A stretch of DNA of 33,184 bases from Burkholderiales bacterium (GTDB lineage: Bacteria > Pseudomonadota > Gammaproteobacteria > Burkholderiales > Burkholderiaceae_C), in the NCBI GenBank assembly GCA_013044035.1, contig JABEVE010000063.1, forward strand, positions 1-33,184. The letters are read 5' to 3'. The notes under the pieces were generated by a model. The model saw only the letters and a program-made list of their open reading frames with translations. It did no database searches and was not told the DNA's origin. Every line of letters starts with the position of its first letter. Position 1 is the stretch's first letter. Made by a program: the position numbers and the translations under genes. Below, piece after piece: positions 1-8,070 of this stretch.

Positions 1-69
1 GCCGATCTTGGGTGGACTCTTGGACGTTGCCGGCGGCGCCGGCATCAAGGTGATAGGGGTTTCAGTCAT
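1..69 (-). CDS. rimO: Ribosomal protein uS12 methylthiotransferase RimO, N-terminal fragment
   Basis: Only the first 23 codons are inside the window; the gene runs off the left edge. The peptide begins MTETPITLMPAPP and reaches SPPKIG at the edge. In RimO proteins a Pro-Lys-Ile-Gly stretch of this kind opens the N-terminal MTTase domain, just before the first iron-sulfur cysteine. RimO is a radical SAM enzyme that methylthiolates an aspartate of ribosomal protein S12. The call also rests on context: in Cupriavidus-type genomes a MiaB/RimO-family gene follows phaR. It starts 52 nt after the phaR stop on the same strand, so it may be co-transcribed. The catalytic motifs are outside the window, so the identity is an inference from a short N-terminus plus synteny. 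Confidence 0.7.
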   Translation of the reverse strand, partial: MTETPITLMPAPPATSKSPPKIG

Positions 70-121
70 GGACGCTATTGTCGCTGAGCGCCCGCGCCCC
101 ACCGCGGCTGCGCCTACCTGC

Positions 122-667
122 CTACTTCTTCGCCGGTGGCGGCTGGAAGGCGCCAAGCATCTGTTTGGTCTGCTGCTGCATCTGCTCCTGCATTTGCATG
201 TACAGGATTTTGCTCTGCTCGAGGTAGTTGCCCATCATGCCCTGGAGCATGGGCGCCTGGCCGCTCAGGAATTGCGACCACATCTCCGGGCTGAAGCTGC
301 GACTGTCGTACAGCCCGCGCGACTGCTCGGCCAGCTTGCCCTGGATGTCGATGAAGGACTGCACGGTTTTTTCCAGGTAACTGCCCATCATGCCCTGCAT
401 GGCATTGCCGTAGAAGCGGATGAGTTGCTCCAGCATGGCCGTGCTCAACATCGGCATGCCGCCCGCCTCTTCCTCCAGAATGATCTGCAGCAAGATGCTG
501 CGGGTGAGGTCGGCGCCCGTCTTGGCGTCCTGCACCACGAAGCGGCCACCTTCCATCACCAGCGCCTTCACATCCACCAGCGTGATGTAGGCGCTGGTTT
601 CCGTGTCGTAGAGTCGCCGGTTCGGGTATTTCTTGATGACGCGCTGGGGAGTCTCTGGATTGGCCAT
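122..667 (-). CDS. phaR: Polyhydroxyalkanoate synthesis repressor PhaR
   Basis: This 181-residue protein regulates PHA granule genes. In the Cupriavidus/Paracoccus paradigm PhaR represses the phasin gene phaP and its own gene, and is titrated away by binding nascent polymer. The N-terminal PHB_acc_N DNA-binding domain is clear at residues 9-70 (RVIKKYPNRRLYDTETSAYI). Two copies of the PHB_acc repeat follow, around residues 74-111 and 132-163, each with a QGMMG-x-YLE core. The C-terminus is Met/Gln-rich (160-171) and ends in a Pro-Lys tail. I place the start at the ATG giving MANPETPQ; the open frame extends 34 codons further upstream, but that part is unlike the family. No strong Shine-Dalgarno is visible. 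The 132-nt gap after phaB leaves room for its own promoter. Confidence 0.96.
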   Translation of the reverse strand: MANPETPQRVIKKYPNRRLYDTETSAYITLVDVKALVMEGGRFVVQDAKTGADLTRSILLQIILEEEAGGMPMLSTAMLEQLIRFYGNAMQGMMGSYLEKTVQSFIDIQGKLAEQSRGLYDSRSFSPEMWSQFLSGQAPMLQGMMGNYLEQSKILYMQMQEQMQQQTKQMLGAFQPPPAKK

Positions 668-799
668 GTTGTTGCGACGCGGAAACTGCAAGAGTGCACT
701 CAATTGGAGCACAGAAACAGCGATGTACAGCCACCCGGACCCACCGCTGGCGCACAAATCAACCCGCACGCACCAGCGGCGGCCGGCTCGCGGCCCATC
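668..799 (-). promoter_or_regulatory. phaB-phaR spacer with a candidate operator
   Basis: This 132-nt non-coding spacer precedes phaR. It holds an imperfect dyad, GTGCACTCAATTGGAGCAC, at 694-712, about 27 bp before the phaR ATG. The outer GTGC/GCAC arms match and the centre is imperfect. PhaR proteins are reported to bind TGC/GCA-type sites and to autoregulate, so this may be a PhaR operator. No convincing -35/-10 pair is seen. Confidence 0.25.
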
Positions 800-1540
800 T
801 CAACTCATGTGCAAGCCGCCATTGATGGACAACTCGGCCCCGGTGACGAAGGCGCCGTCCTCGCTGGCCAGCCAGGTCACCAGCGATCCGACCTCCTCCG
901 GCTTGCCCAGGCGCTTGACCGGAATGGTGGCGACGATCTTGTCCAGCACGTCCTGCCGGATCGCCTTGACCATGTCGGTGGCGATGTAGCCCGGCGCGAT
1001 GGTGTTGATGGTCACGCCCTTGGAGGCCACTTCCTGTGCCAGTGCCATGGTGAAGCCATGCATGCCGGCCTTGGCTGCGGAGTAGTTGCTTTGGCCGAAC
1101 TGCCCTTTTTCGCCGTTGACCGAAGAGATGTTGATGACCCGGCCCCAGCCGCGCTCGACCATACCGTCGATGACCTGCTTGGTCACGTTGAACATCGAGT
1201 AGAGGTTGGTCTTCATCACCTTGTCCCAATCGTCATAGCTCATCTTGCGAAACACGGCGTCGCGGGTGATGCCGGCGTTGTTCACCAGAATGTCGACCTG
1301 ACCATGTTCGGCGAAGACCTTCTGGAAGGCCGCGCAGGTCGAGTCCCAGTCGGCCACATTGCCTTCCGAGGCATAAACGTCCAGCCCCTGACCGCGCATG
1401 GTCTCCAGCCAAGTGTCCTTGCGCGAGGAATTGGGTCCGCAGCCGGCAATCACCTTGTGTCCGGCCTCGCACAAGCGCCGGCAGATGGCGGTGCCGATGC
1501 CGCCCATGCCGCCCGTGACATACGCAACTTTCTTGCTCAT
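800..1540 (-). CDS. phaB: Acetoacetyl-CoA reductase (NADPH), PhaB
   Basis: PhaB reduces acetoacetyl-CoA to (R)-3-hydroxybutyryl-CoA in the cytoplasm, supplying PhaC. It is a classical short-chain dehydrogenase of 246 residues, the usual length. The Rossmann nucleotide motif TGGMGGIG is at residues 9-16 and NNAG at 87-90. The catalytic Ser140, Tyr153 and Lys157 (SNYSAAK) have the same numbering as I recall for the Cupriavidus necator enzyme. The ATG is preceded by a clear Shine-Dalgarno (GAGGAG, about 7 nt upstream), which settles the start. It begins 54 nt after the phaA stop, on the same strand, consistent with a phaCAB operon. Nothing is truncated or odd. Confidence 0.98.
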   Translation of the reverse strand: MSKKVAYVTGGMGGIGTAICRRLCEAGHKVIAGCGPNSSRKDTWLETMRGQGLDVYASEGNVADWDSTCAAFQKVFAEHGQVDILVNNAGITRDAVFRKMSYDDWDKVMKTNLYSMFNVTKQVIDGMVERGWGRVINISSVNGEKGQFGQSNYSAAKAGMHGFTMALAQEVASKGVTINTIAPGYIATDMVKAIRQDVLDKIVATIPVKRLGKPEEVGSLVTWLASEDGAFVTGAELSINGGLHMS

Positions 1541-1594
1541 CCTTGACTCCTCAGGTTGTTGTAATGGTGTTTCGATCGAAATGCGGTGCCATAC

Positions 1595-2776
1595 TCAGCG
1601 CTGCAGCGCCAGAGCCACGCCCATGCCGCCGCCGATGCACAGTGAGGCCAGGCCTTTTTTCGCGTCGCGCTTGTTCATTTCGTGCAGCAGCGTGACCAGG
1701 ATGCGGCAACCGCTGGCCCCGATGGGATGGCCGATGGCGATGGCACCACCGTTAACGTTGACCTTGCTCGTGTCCCAGCCCATCTGCTGGTTCACGGCGA
1801 TGGCCTGGGCGGCAAACGCCTCGTTGATTTCCATCAGATCCAGGTCCTGCGGCGACCAGCCCGCGCGCGACAGGCAGCGCGTGGACGCCGGCACCGGACC
1901 CATGCCCATGTAGGCGGGGTCGAGTCCGGCATTGGCGTAGGCGCGAATGGTCGCCAGCGGCTTGAGCCCCAGGGACGCGGCTCGCTTGGCCGACATCACC
2001 ACAACCGCGGCCGCGCCATCGTTCAGGCCCGAGGCATTGCCGGCGGTGACCGTGCCAGCCTTGTCGAACGCCGGCTTGAGCCCTGCGAGGCTCTCGGCAG
2101 TGGCGCCGTGGCGGATGAATTCATCGGTGGCGAAAGCGACCGGATCTCCCTTTTTCTGCAGCAGCATCACCGGCACGATTTCATCGGCGAAGCGACCGGA
2201 CTTCTGCGCGGCCTCGGCCTTGTTCTGGCTGGCTGCAGCGAAAGCGTCCTGCATCTCGCGCGTGACGCCGTATTTCTTCGCCACGTTCTCGGCGGTCGTC
2301 CCCATGTGATAGTGGTTGAACGCATCCCACAGGCCATCGGTGATCATGGTGTCGATCAGGTTCCAGTTGCCCATGCGCATGCCGTCGCGCGAGCCCGGCA
2401 GCACATGGGGCGAGGCACTCATGTTCTCCTGTCCACCTGCCACGACGATTTCGGCGTCGCCCAGGGCCACGGCCTGCGCCGCCAGCATCACGGCCTTCAA
2501 ACCCGAGCCGCACACCTTGTTGATGGTCATGGCCGGGATCATGTCCGGCAGGCCGGCCTTGATCAGGCTCTGGCGCGCCGCGTTCTGGCCCACGCCCGCC
2601 TGCAACACCTGGCCCATGATGACTTCCGACACCTGCGCGGGCTCGATGCCGGCACGGGCGACGGCCGCTTTCACCACCAATGCGCCCAGATCGACTGCTG
2701 AGGTCTTGGCCAGCGAGCCGCCGAATTTGCCCACGGCCGTGCGCACGGCCGTGGTAATCACGATGTCTTCACTCAT
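1595..2776 (-). CDS. phaA: Acetyl-CoA acetyltransferase (beta-ketothiolase), PhaA
   Basis: PhaA condenses two acetyl-CoA to acetoacetyl-CoA, the first step of polyhydroxybutyrate synthesis. The protein has 393 residues, normal for biosynthetic thiolases. The nucleophile Cys89 lies in VCGSGLKA, His350 in GHPIGASG and the acid/base Cys380 in CIGGGMG, each one residue offset from the C. necator enzyme (Cys88, His349, Cys379, from memory). The NEAFAAQ motif (318-324) is also present. The start is the ATG giving MSEDIVIT, preceded by AAGGAC 8 nt upstream; an upstream in-frame ATG twelve codons earlier lacks family similarity. It lies 74 nt downstream of phaC and 54 nt upstream of phaB. Confidence 0.98.
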   Translation of the reverse strand: MSEDIVITTAVRTAVGKFGGSLAKTSAVDLGALVVKAAVARAGIEPAQVSEVIMGQVLQAGVGQNAARQSLIKAGLPDMIPAMTINKVCGSGLKAVMLAAQAVALGDAEIVVAGGQENMSASPHVLPGSRDGMRMGNWNLIDTMITDGLWDAFNHYHMGTTAENVAKKYGVTREMQDAFAAASQNKAEAAQKSGRFADEIVPVMLLQKKGDPVAFATDEFIRHGATAESLAGLKPAFDKAGTVTAGNASGLNDGAAAVVVMSAKRAASLGLKPLATIRAYANAGLDPAYMGMGPVPASTRCLSRAGWSPQDLDLMEINEAFAAQAIAVNQQMGWDTSKVNVNGGAIAIGHPIGASGCRILVTLLHEMNKRDAKKGLASLCIGGGMGVALALQR

Positions 2777-2850
2777 GGAGAAATGTCCTTGGTTGGGGGT
2801 ATGGACGAACAAGAAAAATCAGTCGTTTGACGCGCAAGGCCCGGCAGCCG

Positions 2851-4746
2851 TCATGCCCTGACCTTGACGTAACGCCCGGGGGCGGGTTCGATCGGCCTGT
2901 ATCCAGCGCCCCCATATTGCTTCGGTGCCGGCTGCAGCGGGCCGCCCTGCACCGCCAGCCAGGCGGCCCAATCCGACCACCAGCTTCCAGGATATTCCGT
3001 CGCCTGGTCCAGCCAGGCCGCCGGCGTCGCTGGCAGGGGCTTGGTCAGGATTTTGCGTTTGGCGTTCGCTTGCGCCTTGGGGGGTGGTTGGTCCAGCCGC
3101 CAGTGGCTGCGCTTGTTCTTCGACGCCGGGTTGATGACACCGGCGATATGCCCTGAAGCGCCCAGCACGAAGCGGGTCGCCCCCCCGAGCAGCAGGGCCG
3201 AGGCGTAGCCTGCATGCCAGGGCACGATGTGATCCTCGCGCGAGGCGTACACGAACGCCGGGATCGTGATGCGCCGCAAGTCCACCGGCGTGCCCGCCAC
3301 GCTGACCGCGTTGGGCCTGGGCAGCTTGTTTTCCAGATAGGTGTTGCGCAGATACCAGGCCAGCATCGGGCCAGGCAGATTGGTGCTGTCGGCGTTCCAG
3401 TACAGCAGGTCGAAGGGTGGCGGGGTTTCGCCCTTGAGGTAGTTGCCCACCACGTAATTCCACGTCAGGTCGTTGGGGCGCAGGCTGGAAAAAGCCGCCG
3501 CCAGTTCGGCCCCGGCGAGCAGGCCGCCCTTGCCGATGGTGGCCTCGCGCAAGCGCACCTGCGCTTCGTCGATGAACACGTCGAGAATGCCCGTGTCGGA
3601 GAAATCCAGCATGGTGGTGAGGAAGGTGACACTGTGCACCGGTCTCTCGCCCCTGGCTGCCAGCACCGCCAGAGCCGTGCCCAGCAGTGTGCCGCCAACA
3701 CAAAATCCCAAGGCATTGATGCCGCCCTGCGGCAGGGGCGTTGACGTCTGGCCTACCTTGTCCGCCTTGTCCGCCTCGTCCACCTTGGCTGCAGCCTTGC
3801 CGGCTTTTGCGACTTTGCCCGATGGAGCCGCCTTGGCCACGGGAGTCGATGCGGCGGCGATGTCGCACGCCACCGCGATGGCGCGCAGCACGCCATGGTC
3901 GATGTAGTCGTCCCAGGTCCAGTGGGCGCAGCTCGCATCGGGGTTGCGCCACGACATCAGCAGCACGCGCTGGCCCTGCTCCAGGGCGTAGCGCACCAGC
4001 GAATTGGCCGGCTGTAAGTCGAGGATGTAGAACTTGTTGATGCACGGCGGCACGATGAGCAGCGGCCGCGCATGCACCTGCGCCGCCAAGGGTTTGTAGT
4101 CGATGAGCTGGAACCACGGGTTTTCGAACACCACGGCGCCCTCGCTGGTGGCGACGTTGCGTCCAACCTCGAATTCGCGCTCGTCGGTCTGGGTGATCTT
4201 GCCCCGGCGCAAATCGGCCAGCAGGTTGTCCATACCCCGTCGCAGGCTCTCGCCCTGGGTTTGCAAGGCGGTTTGCATGGCTTCGGGGTTGAGCGCCCAG
4301 ATGTTGCTCGGGGCCGCGGCGTCCACCCACTGCTGCACGGCGAAACGGATTTTCTGCTGGGTCTTGGCGTCGGCCTGCACCGCGTCCACCAGTTCGAGCA
4401 AGGCGCGTGCGCCCAACAAATACAGGGCCGCGGTGTAGGTGGAAAAACGATTTTCGCGCCAGCTCTCGGCAGCGAAGCGCCGGTCCTTGACATCGATCGA
4501 CTGGGCGCTGCTGCCCAGCAGGCTGCTCCACAGATCGGCGTACTCACGCCCGAACCGGCCCTGGATGTCGGCCACGCGGGCCGGGTCGAGCCGCAGCGAA
4601 CGAGCCTGATCGCCAGCCGACTGGAGGGCGGCGACGAATGCCTGCTGCAGACCTTCGGTCCATGCCGGAGGCGGGGCTGAGGACGCATCGGATGCGCTCG
4701 ATGCGCGAATTGTCGAACCTGCGGATGCAAAGGGCTGTGCTGACAT
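2851..4746 (-). CDS. phaC: Class I poly(3-hydroxyalkanoate) synthase PhaC
   Basis: PhaC polymerises (R)-3-hydroxyacyl-CoA on the surface of growing granules. The lipase-like box GFCVGG is at residues 347-352 with nucleophile Cys349; Asp505 (SREDHIVPW) and His533 (SGHIAGV) complete the triad. The Asp-His spacing of 28 equals that of the C. necator enzyme (Asp480, His508). The N-terminal PhaC_N domain spans about residues 75-250, and the C-terminus ends in the family-typical APGRYVK. At 631 residues it is longer than the 589 of C. necator. Most of the excess is a Lys/Ala/Asp-rich low-complexity stretch at about 300-340, immediately before the catalytic strand. A smaller basic insert lies at about 554-572. 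The ATG lacks a strong Shine-Dalgarno. It is the first gene of phaCABR. Confidence 0.97.
   Translation of the reverse strand: MSAQPFASAGSTIRASSASDASSAPPPAWTEGLQQAFVAALQSAGDQARSLRLDPARVADIQGRFGREYADLWSSLLGSSAQSIDVKDRRFAAESWRENRFSTYTAALYLLGARALLELVDAVQADAKTQQKIRFAVQQWVDAAAPSNIWALNPEAMQTALQTQGESLRRGMDNLLADLRRGKITQTDEREFEVGRNVATSEGAVVFENPWFQLIDYKPLAAQVHARPLLIVPPCINKFYILDLQPANSLVRYALEQGQRVLLMSWRNPDASCAHWTWDDYIDHGVLRAIAVACDIAAASTPVAKAAPSGKVAKAGKAAAKVDEADKADKVGQTSTPLPQGGINALGFCVGGTLLGTALAVLAARGERPVHSVTFLTTMLDFSDTGILDVFIDEAQVRLREATIGKGGLLAGAELAAAFSSLRPNDLTWNYVVGNYLKGETPPPFDLLYWNADSTNLPGPMLAWYLRNTYLENKLPRPNAVSVAGTPVDLRRITIPAFVYASREDHIVPWHAGYASALLLGGATRFVLGASGHIAGVINPASKNKRSHWRLDQPPPKAQANAKRKILTKPLPATPAAWLDQATEYPGSWWSDWAAWLAVQGGPLQPAPKQYGGAGYRPIEPAPGRYVKVRA
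3727..3849 (-). other. Low-complexity Lys/Ala/Asp insertion inside phaC
   Basis: This segment encodes about residues 300-340 of PhaC, a run of Lys, Ala, Asp and Val lacking in the C. necator enzyme, placed between the DIAAAST helix end and the GINALGFCVGG strand. At DNA level it has a degenerate short tandem pattern; TTGTCCGCC occurs twice in succession on the plus strand (about 3758-3775), followed by the related TCGTCCACC. This suggests growth by replication slippage. It stays in frame and keeps the catalytic box intact. Confidence 0.7.
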
Positions 4747-5141
4747 GGGGCAGTCTGATGGTTGGGCTCAGAAATTTGAGCGCTGCGACGGGGCGGCAGA
4801 TCGTCAATCGGTGTACACAACAAGAGCCAAGCCGCCACTGTCCCAGGATGGCAAGTTCAGCTGCCTGAGGGCACACCGTCCTCGTGTCTGAGGCAGGGTA
4901 TGTTGGAGCGGGCTGGCGGGAGCTTGGGGCATGACAACCCCCGCGAGAGGGAACGGCGTGCAACGATCCTGTCGCATGGCTGGCTGTCTGTTTGGGGTGG
5001 ATCTCGACGTGGTGGAACATGTGGGCCAGACAAGCAACTGGGCAACCCGGTTCATTCTTGAGCAAAGCCCATGCAGTGTCAACGCGATTTCCCCGCGCCT
5101 GGATCCGGGCAAATGGCCTTGCGCGGTCCAGAGGTGCGGGT
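4747..5141 (-). promoter_or_regulatory. phaC upstream region and long 5' leader
   Basis: This 395-nt stretch between pgeF and phaC holds no convincing gene. It contains a candidate promoter at 5054-5082, which would give phaC an untranslated leader of about 300 nt. I see no riboswitch I can name and no hairpin followed by a U-run. Short open frames here lack good ribosome sites. Confidence 0.5.
5054..5082 (-). promoter_or_regulatory. Candidate sigma70 promoter of phaCAB(R)
   Basis: On the minus strand a perfect -35 TTGACA (5082-5077) is followed by a 17-bp spacer and a -10 AAGAAT (5059-5054; four of six matches to TATAAT). Transcription would start near 5047, about 300 nt before the phaC ATG. 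From memory, the mapped C. necator phaC promoter is TTGACA-N18-AACAAT, about 307 bp upstream of phaC. The similarity in both sequence and position strengthens the call. Confidence 0.6.
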
Positions 5142-5957
5142 TCATGCCGAGCGGGCCGCAATCCACACCAGGCCTGCCTGGCGGCCGGTGACCCGGTCAC
5201 GCCGGTAGGCAAAATACTGCGCCGGATTGCTGACCGTGCAGACCCCGCCGCCCTGCACCTGAGAGTCGACCATGCCGGCCGCCTGCAAGCGCAGCCGCGC
5301 CAACTGGAACAGATCCGCCAGCCACTTTCCCGGCTGTGCCGCGGCGACGAAGGCGCCGGACGCCTGCGCGTCCTGTTGAACGAAAGCCGAGCGCACCTCG
5401 CCACCGACTTCGAAGGCTCGCGGGCCGATGGCAGGTCCCAGCCAGGCCTGCACCTCCGCGGGCTTGCAGTCAGCCTTGCGGCACAAGGCTTGCAGGGTGC
5501 GGTCGAGCACGCCGCCGGCAAGGCCGCGCCAGCCCGCATGCGCCGCGCCCACCGCACGGCCGTCGGGTGCGGCAAACAGCACGGGCAGACAGTCGGCCAC
5601 CAGCACGCAGGCCGCCAGGCCCGGTGTGGTGGTGACGGCGGCGTCGGCCTGCGGCGTGGAGGCGCCGTCCCAGCGGTCGAGGTCAGCGACCTCGGTACCG
5701 TGCACCTGGTCAAGATAGGCAACGCGCACATCACCGAGCCAGGCCGCCAGACAGGCCCGATTGGACGCCACGGCCTGCGGCGCGTCGCCGACATGGGTGC
5801 CGAGATTCATGCCACCGATGGACTCTCCCACCGGAGTGGTCCCTGCCCCGGCATAGGGCCCGGCACTGACGCCGCCCTGGCGGCTGGTGAACAGGCCCCG
5901 CACCCGCGGGTTGCCGGGCCAGGGAGCGTCGATCCAGGAATCAGGCCGCGGCGTCAT
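5142..5957 (-). CDS. pgeF: Peptidoglycan editing factor PgeF (YfiH/laccase-domain, DUF152)
   Basis: Members of this family are described as purine-nucleoside phosphorylase/laccase-like enzymes; in E. coli YfiH/PgeF prevents wrong amino acids in the peptidoglycan stem peptide. The metal-site motifs are all visible in the 271-residue product: QVHGTEV (84-90, His86), VADCLPV (120-126, Cys123) and HAGWRG (140-145, His140). The C-terminal CTVSNP (240-245) and YFAYRRD (248-254) are also typical. The start chosen is the ATG giving MTPRPDSW, 17 nt inside the end of rluD; longer in-frame extensions lie within the rluD coding sequence in another frame. The overlap points to translational coupling with rluD. 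It is cytoplasmic, with no signal peptide. Confidence 0.93.
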   Translation of the reverse strand: MTPRPDSWIDAPWPGNPRVRGLFTSRQGGVSAGPYAGAGTTPVGESIGGMNLGTHVGDAPQAVASNRACLAAWLGDVRVAYLDQVHGTEVADLDRWDGASTPQADAAVTTTPGLAACVLVADCLPVLFAAPDGRAVGAAHAGWRGLAGGVLDRTLQALCRKADCKPAEVQAWLGPAIGPRAFEVGGEVRSAFVQQDAQASGAFVAAAQPGKWLADLFQLARLRLQAAGMVDSQVQGGGVCTVSNPAQYFAYRRDRVTGRQAGLVWIAARSA

Positions 5958-7008
5958 CGTCGTGCCAGGCTTTGGGGTCCAACTCAGCCGTGTGGCCGCC
6001 CAGGTCTTGCCATTGCGCCACGATGTCGGCCGCGATGGGCGCGACGCAACCCAGCAGCTTGCGCGACGCGGGATGCACAAAACGCAGTGCCGCGGCATGC
6101 AGGGCCTGGCGCTGGATCTGCAGCGGGGGGGCGCCGCGCCGGCCGTACAGGGCGTCGCCCAGCAGGGGCAGGCCGGCGTGCTGGGCATGCACGCGAATCT
6201 GGTGGGTGCGACCCGATTCCAGGCTGCAGCGCAAGGCCGTGACCTGTCCGTGCGGCGTGGACAGCACCGCCAGCGGCGAAAAATGGGTACGCGCCGGCTT
6301 GCCATCCGCCACCACAGCCATGCGCAGGCGGTCACGCGGATGACGGGCGATGGCGGCATCCACCGTCATCGCCCGCGGCAAAACACCCCAGGCCAGCGCG
6401 AGATACTGCCGGCTGACCGTGCGTGCCTGCAACTGCCGCACCAGATCGGTCTGCGCTTCGAGTGTGCGGGCCGCCACCAGCAGGCCACTGGTGTCCTTGT
6501 CGAGCCGGTGAACGATGCCGGCGCGGGGCACCAAGGCTGCCTCCGGGTAGCGCGCCAACAAGCCGTTGAGCAGCGTGCCGCTCCAGTTGCCGGCAGCCGG
6601 ATGCACCACCAGCCCGGCGGGTTTGTCGATCACGGCCAACTGGGTGTCTTCCCACACCACGGCCAGATCCATCGGTTCGGGCATGAAGGCGCCAGCTTCC
6701 GGTTCGGGCGGGACCTGCAACTCCACCAGCGCAGCATTGCGCGCCTTGCTCCGCGGGGCGGCAAGCTGCCCGCCCATGCGCACCAGACCGGCCTCACACC
6801 ACACCTTGAGCCGGTTGCGGGAAAACTGCGGAAACATCTGCGCCAACACCTTGTCCAGGCGTTCGCCGGAGAAGGCCGCCGGAACACTGGCCTGGAGCGC
6901 GGTGACAGCGGCCACGGGCTCGCCTGAATCCAGGTCGGTGCCATCGTCCGCCGCGCCCGGAAGCAGGCTGGATTCAAGGTCGAGCGGACTGGGTTCCTGG
7001 ACATGCAT
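5941..7008 (-). CDS. rluD: Ribosomal large subunit pseudouridine synthase RluD
   Basis: RluD converts uridines 1911, 1915 and 1917 of helix 69 in 23S rRNA to pseudouridine. This 355-residue RluA-family protein has an N-terminal S4 RNA-binding domain (about 46-95, GERLDKVLAQMFP onward), the catalytic motif HRLDKDTSG at 167-175 with Asp170, and the family motif SGRTHQIRVH at 265-274. The roughly 45-residue acidic N-terminal lead is longer than in E. coli but common in betaproteobacteria. The start ATG (MHVQEPSP) has only a weak upstream ribosome site, so the exact start is less sure than the identity. It is divergent from bamD, as rluD (sfhB) and bamD (comL) are in many gamma- and betaproteobacteria, and overlaps pgeF by 17 nt. 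Confidence 0.93.
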   Translation of the reverse strand: MHVQEPSPLDLESSLLPGAADDGTDLDSGEPVAAVTALQASVPAAFSGERLDKVLAQMFPQFSRNRLKVWCEAGLVRMGGQLAAPRSKARNAALVELQVPPEPEAGAFMPEPMDLAVVWEDTQLAVIDKPAGLVVHPAAGNWSGTLLNGLLARYPEAALVPRAGIVHRLDKDTSGLLVAARTLEAQTDLVRQLQARTVSRQYLALAWGVLPRAMTVDAAIARHPRDRLRMAVVADGKPARTHFSPLAVLSTPHGQVTALRCSLESGRTHQIRVHAQHAGLPLLGDALYGRRGAPPLQIQRQALHAAALRFVHPASRKLLGCVAPIAADIVAQWQDLGGHTAELDPKAWHDDDAAA

Positions 7009-7152
7009 GCAGCCAGCATAGCCCACCCCGGAGGCGTATCGACTCCATCTGGCGACTCCGGCTGTTGCAGGGCACCACGCCGTGCTGGCGTGCAGCCATG
7101 ACACCTGGACATGCCAGTTTGCAACCGCGGCGCTGCAGTGCAACCCGCTTCC

Positions 7153-7158
7153 TATAAT
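7153..7158 (+). promoter_or_regulatory. TATAAT -10 element before bamD
   Basis: A perfect TATAAT hexamer sits 33 nt before the bamD GTG, which would give a leader of about 27 nt. There is no good -35 at 16-18 bp spacing; TTGCAA at 7119-7124 is too far away (28 bp). The element lies in the 183-nt divergent rluD-bamD spacer, where I found no clear promoter for rluD. Confidence 0.45.
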
Positions 7159-7191
7159 GGTCCGCTTGCCGATCCTGCGACGAGTTGCCTT

Positions 7192-8013
7192 GTGAATTCC
7201 ACCCAGTCCTCCACGGGAGTGCGCCTGCTGCTGCGCGCGCTTGTTTTGCTTGCTGCGGCCTTGCTTGGCGCCTGTGCTTCGACCTCGGAAAAAGACGTGA
7301 CCGCCGGCTGGTCCGCCGCGAAGTTGTACAGCGAGGCGAAAGACGAGATGAGCAACGGCGCTTACGACAAGGCCACGAAGTATTACGAGAAGCTCGAGTC
7401 GCGCTACCCCTACGGCGTGCTGGCGCAACAGGCGCTGATGGAGACCGCCTACGGCTATTTCAAGCAAGGCGAGCGCGCCCAGGCCCTCGCCGCCTGCGAC
7501 CGTTTCCTCAAGATCTACCCCAACAACCCCTACACCGACTACGTGCTGTACCTGAAGGGGCGCGTCAACTTCTACGACAACAGCAGTTGGTTCTCCGGCC
7601 TGTCGGACCAGAAGCTGTATGAGCGCGACCAGCATGCCGCAAAGGAATCGTTCGAGGCCTTCAAGGAGCTGACGACGCGCTTCCCCAAGAGCAAGTACAC
7701 ACCCGATGCGCGATTGCGCATGCGCTACATCCTCAATGCCCTGGCCGAGTACGACACCCATGTGGCCCTGTTCTATTACCGCCGCGGCGCTTATGTGGCA
7801 GCGGCCGATCGTGCCCAGGAAGCCATCAAAAGCCACCCGGACGCACCCGCCACGCAACTGGCGCTTGCCGTGCTGATGGACAGCTACGACAAGCTGGGCC
7901 TGACGCAATTGCGCGACGACACCGAGCGTGTGCTCAAGCTCAATTACCCCGCCAGCCCCTACCTCACCCAGGGCCTGCCGCCGCGCAACGAGGCGTGGTG
8001 GAAGCTGTGGTGA
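7192..8013 (+). CDS. bamD: Outer membrane protein assembly factor BamD (ComL)
   Basis: BamD is the essential lipoprotein of the BAM complex, which inserts beta-barrel proteins into the outer membrane. I choose the GTG start giving VNSTQSSTGVRLLLRALVLL: it places a short basic n-region before a hydrophobic core and a lipobox LGAC, with lipidated Cys28. The 273-residue product contains the TPR-like repeats of the YfiO family (for example KATKYYEKLESRYPYG, then ALAACDRFLKIYPNNPYTDY). The NPYTDYVLYLKGRVN stretch and the ending RNEAWWKLW are characteristic. An in-frame ATG 27 codons upstream would spoil the signal peptide and lies before the TATAAT. It is the only plus-strand gene in the first 10 kb and converges on the helicase gene with a 57-nt gap. 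Confidence 0.95.
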   Translation: MNSTQSSTGVRLLLRALVLLAAALLGACASTSEKDVTAGWSAAKLYSEAKDEMSNGAYDKATKYYEKLESRYPYGVLAQQALMETAYGYFKQGERAQALAACDRFLKIYPNNPYTDYVLYLKGRVNFYDNSSWFSGLSDQKLYERDQHAAKESFEAFKELTTRFPKSKYTPDARLRMRYILNALAEYDTHVALFYYRRGAYVAAADRAQEAIKSHPDAPATQLALAVLMDSYDKLGLTQLRDDTERVLKLNYPASPYLTQGLPPRNEAWWKLW

Positions 8014-8070
8014 GTTCGATCTGCATCCGCGGCGTCGCTTGAAAACCTGACCCGCAGACGAACGGGCGAT

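Noticed and set aside
8-1546. 512-codon plus-strand frame opposite phaR and phaB
   Set aside because: It is antisense to two firmly identified genes, and its product resembles nothing known.
3727-3849. The PhaC Lys/Ala stretch as a sequencing frameshift
   Set aside because: The frame is continuous and both flanks align in register with the PhaC family.
4747-5141. Small genes in the phaC leader
   Set aside because: Short open frames exist on both strands but lack ribosome sites and recognisable sequence.
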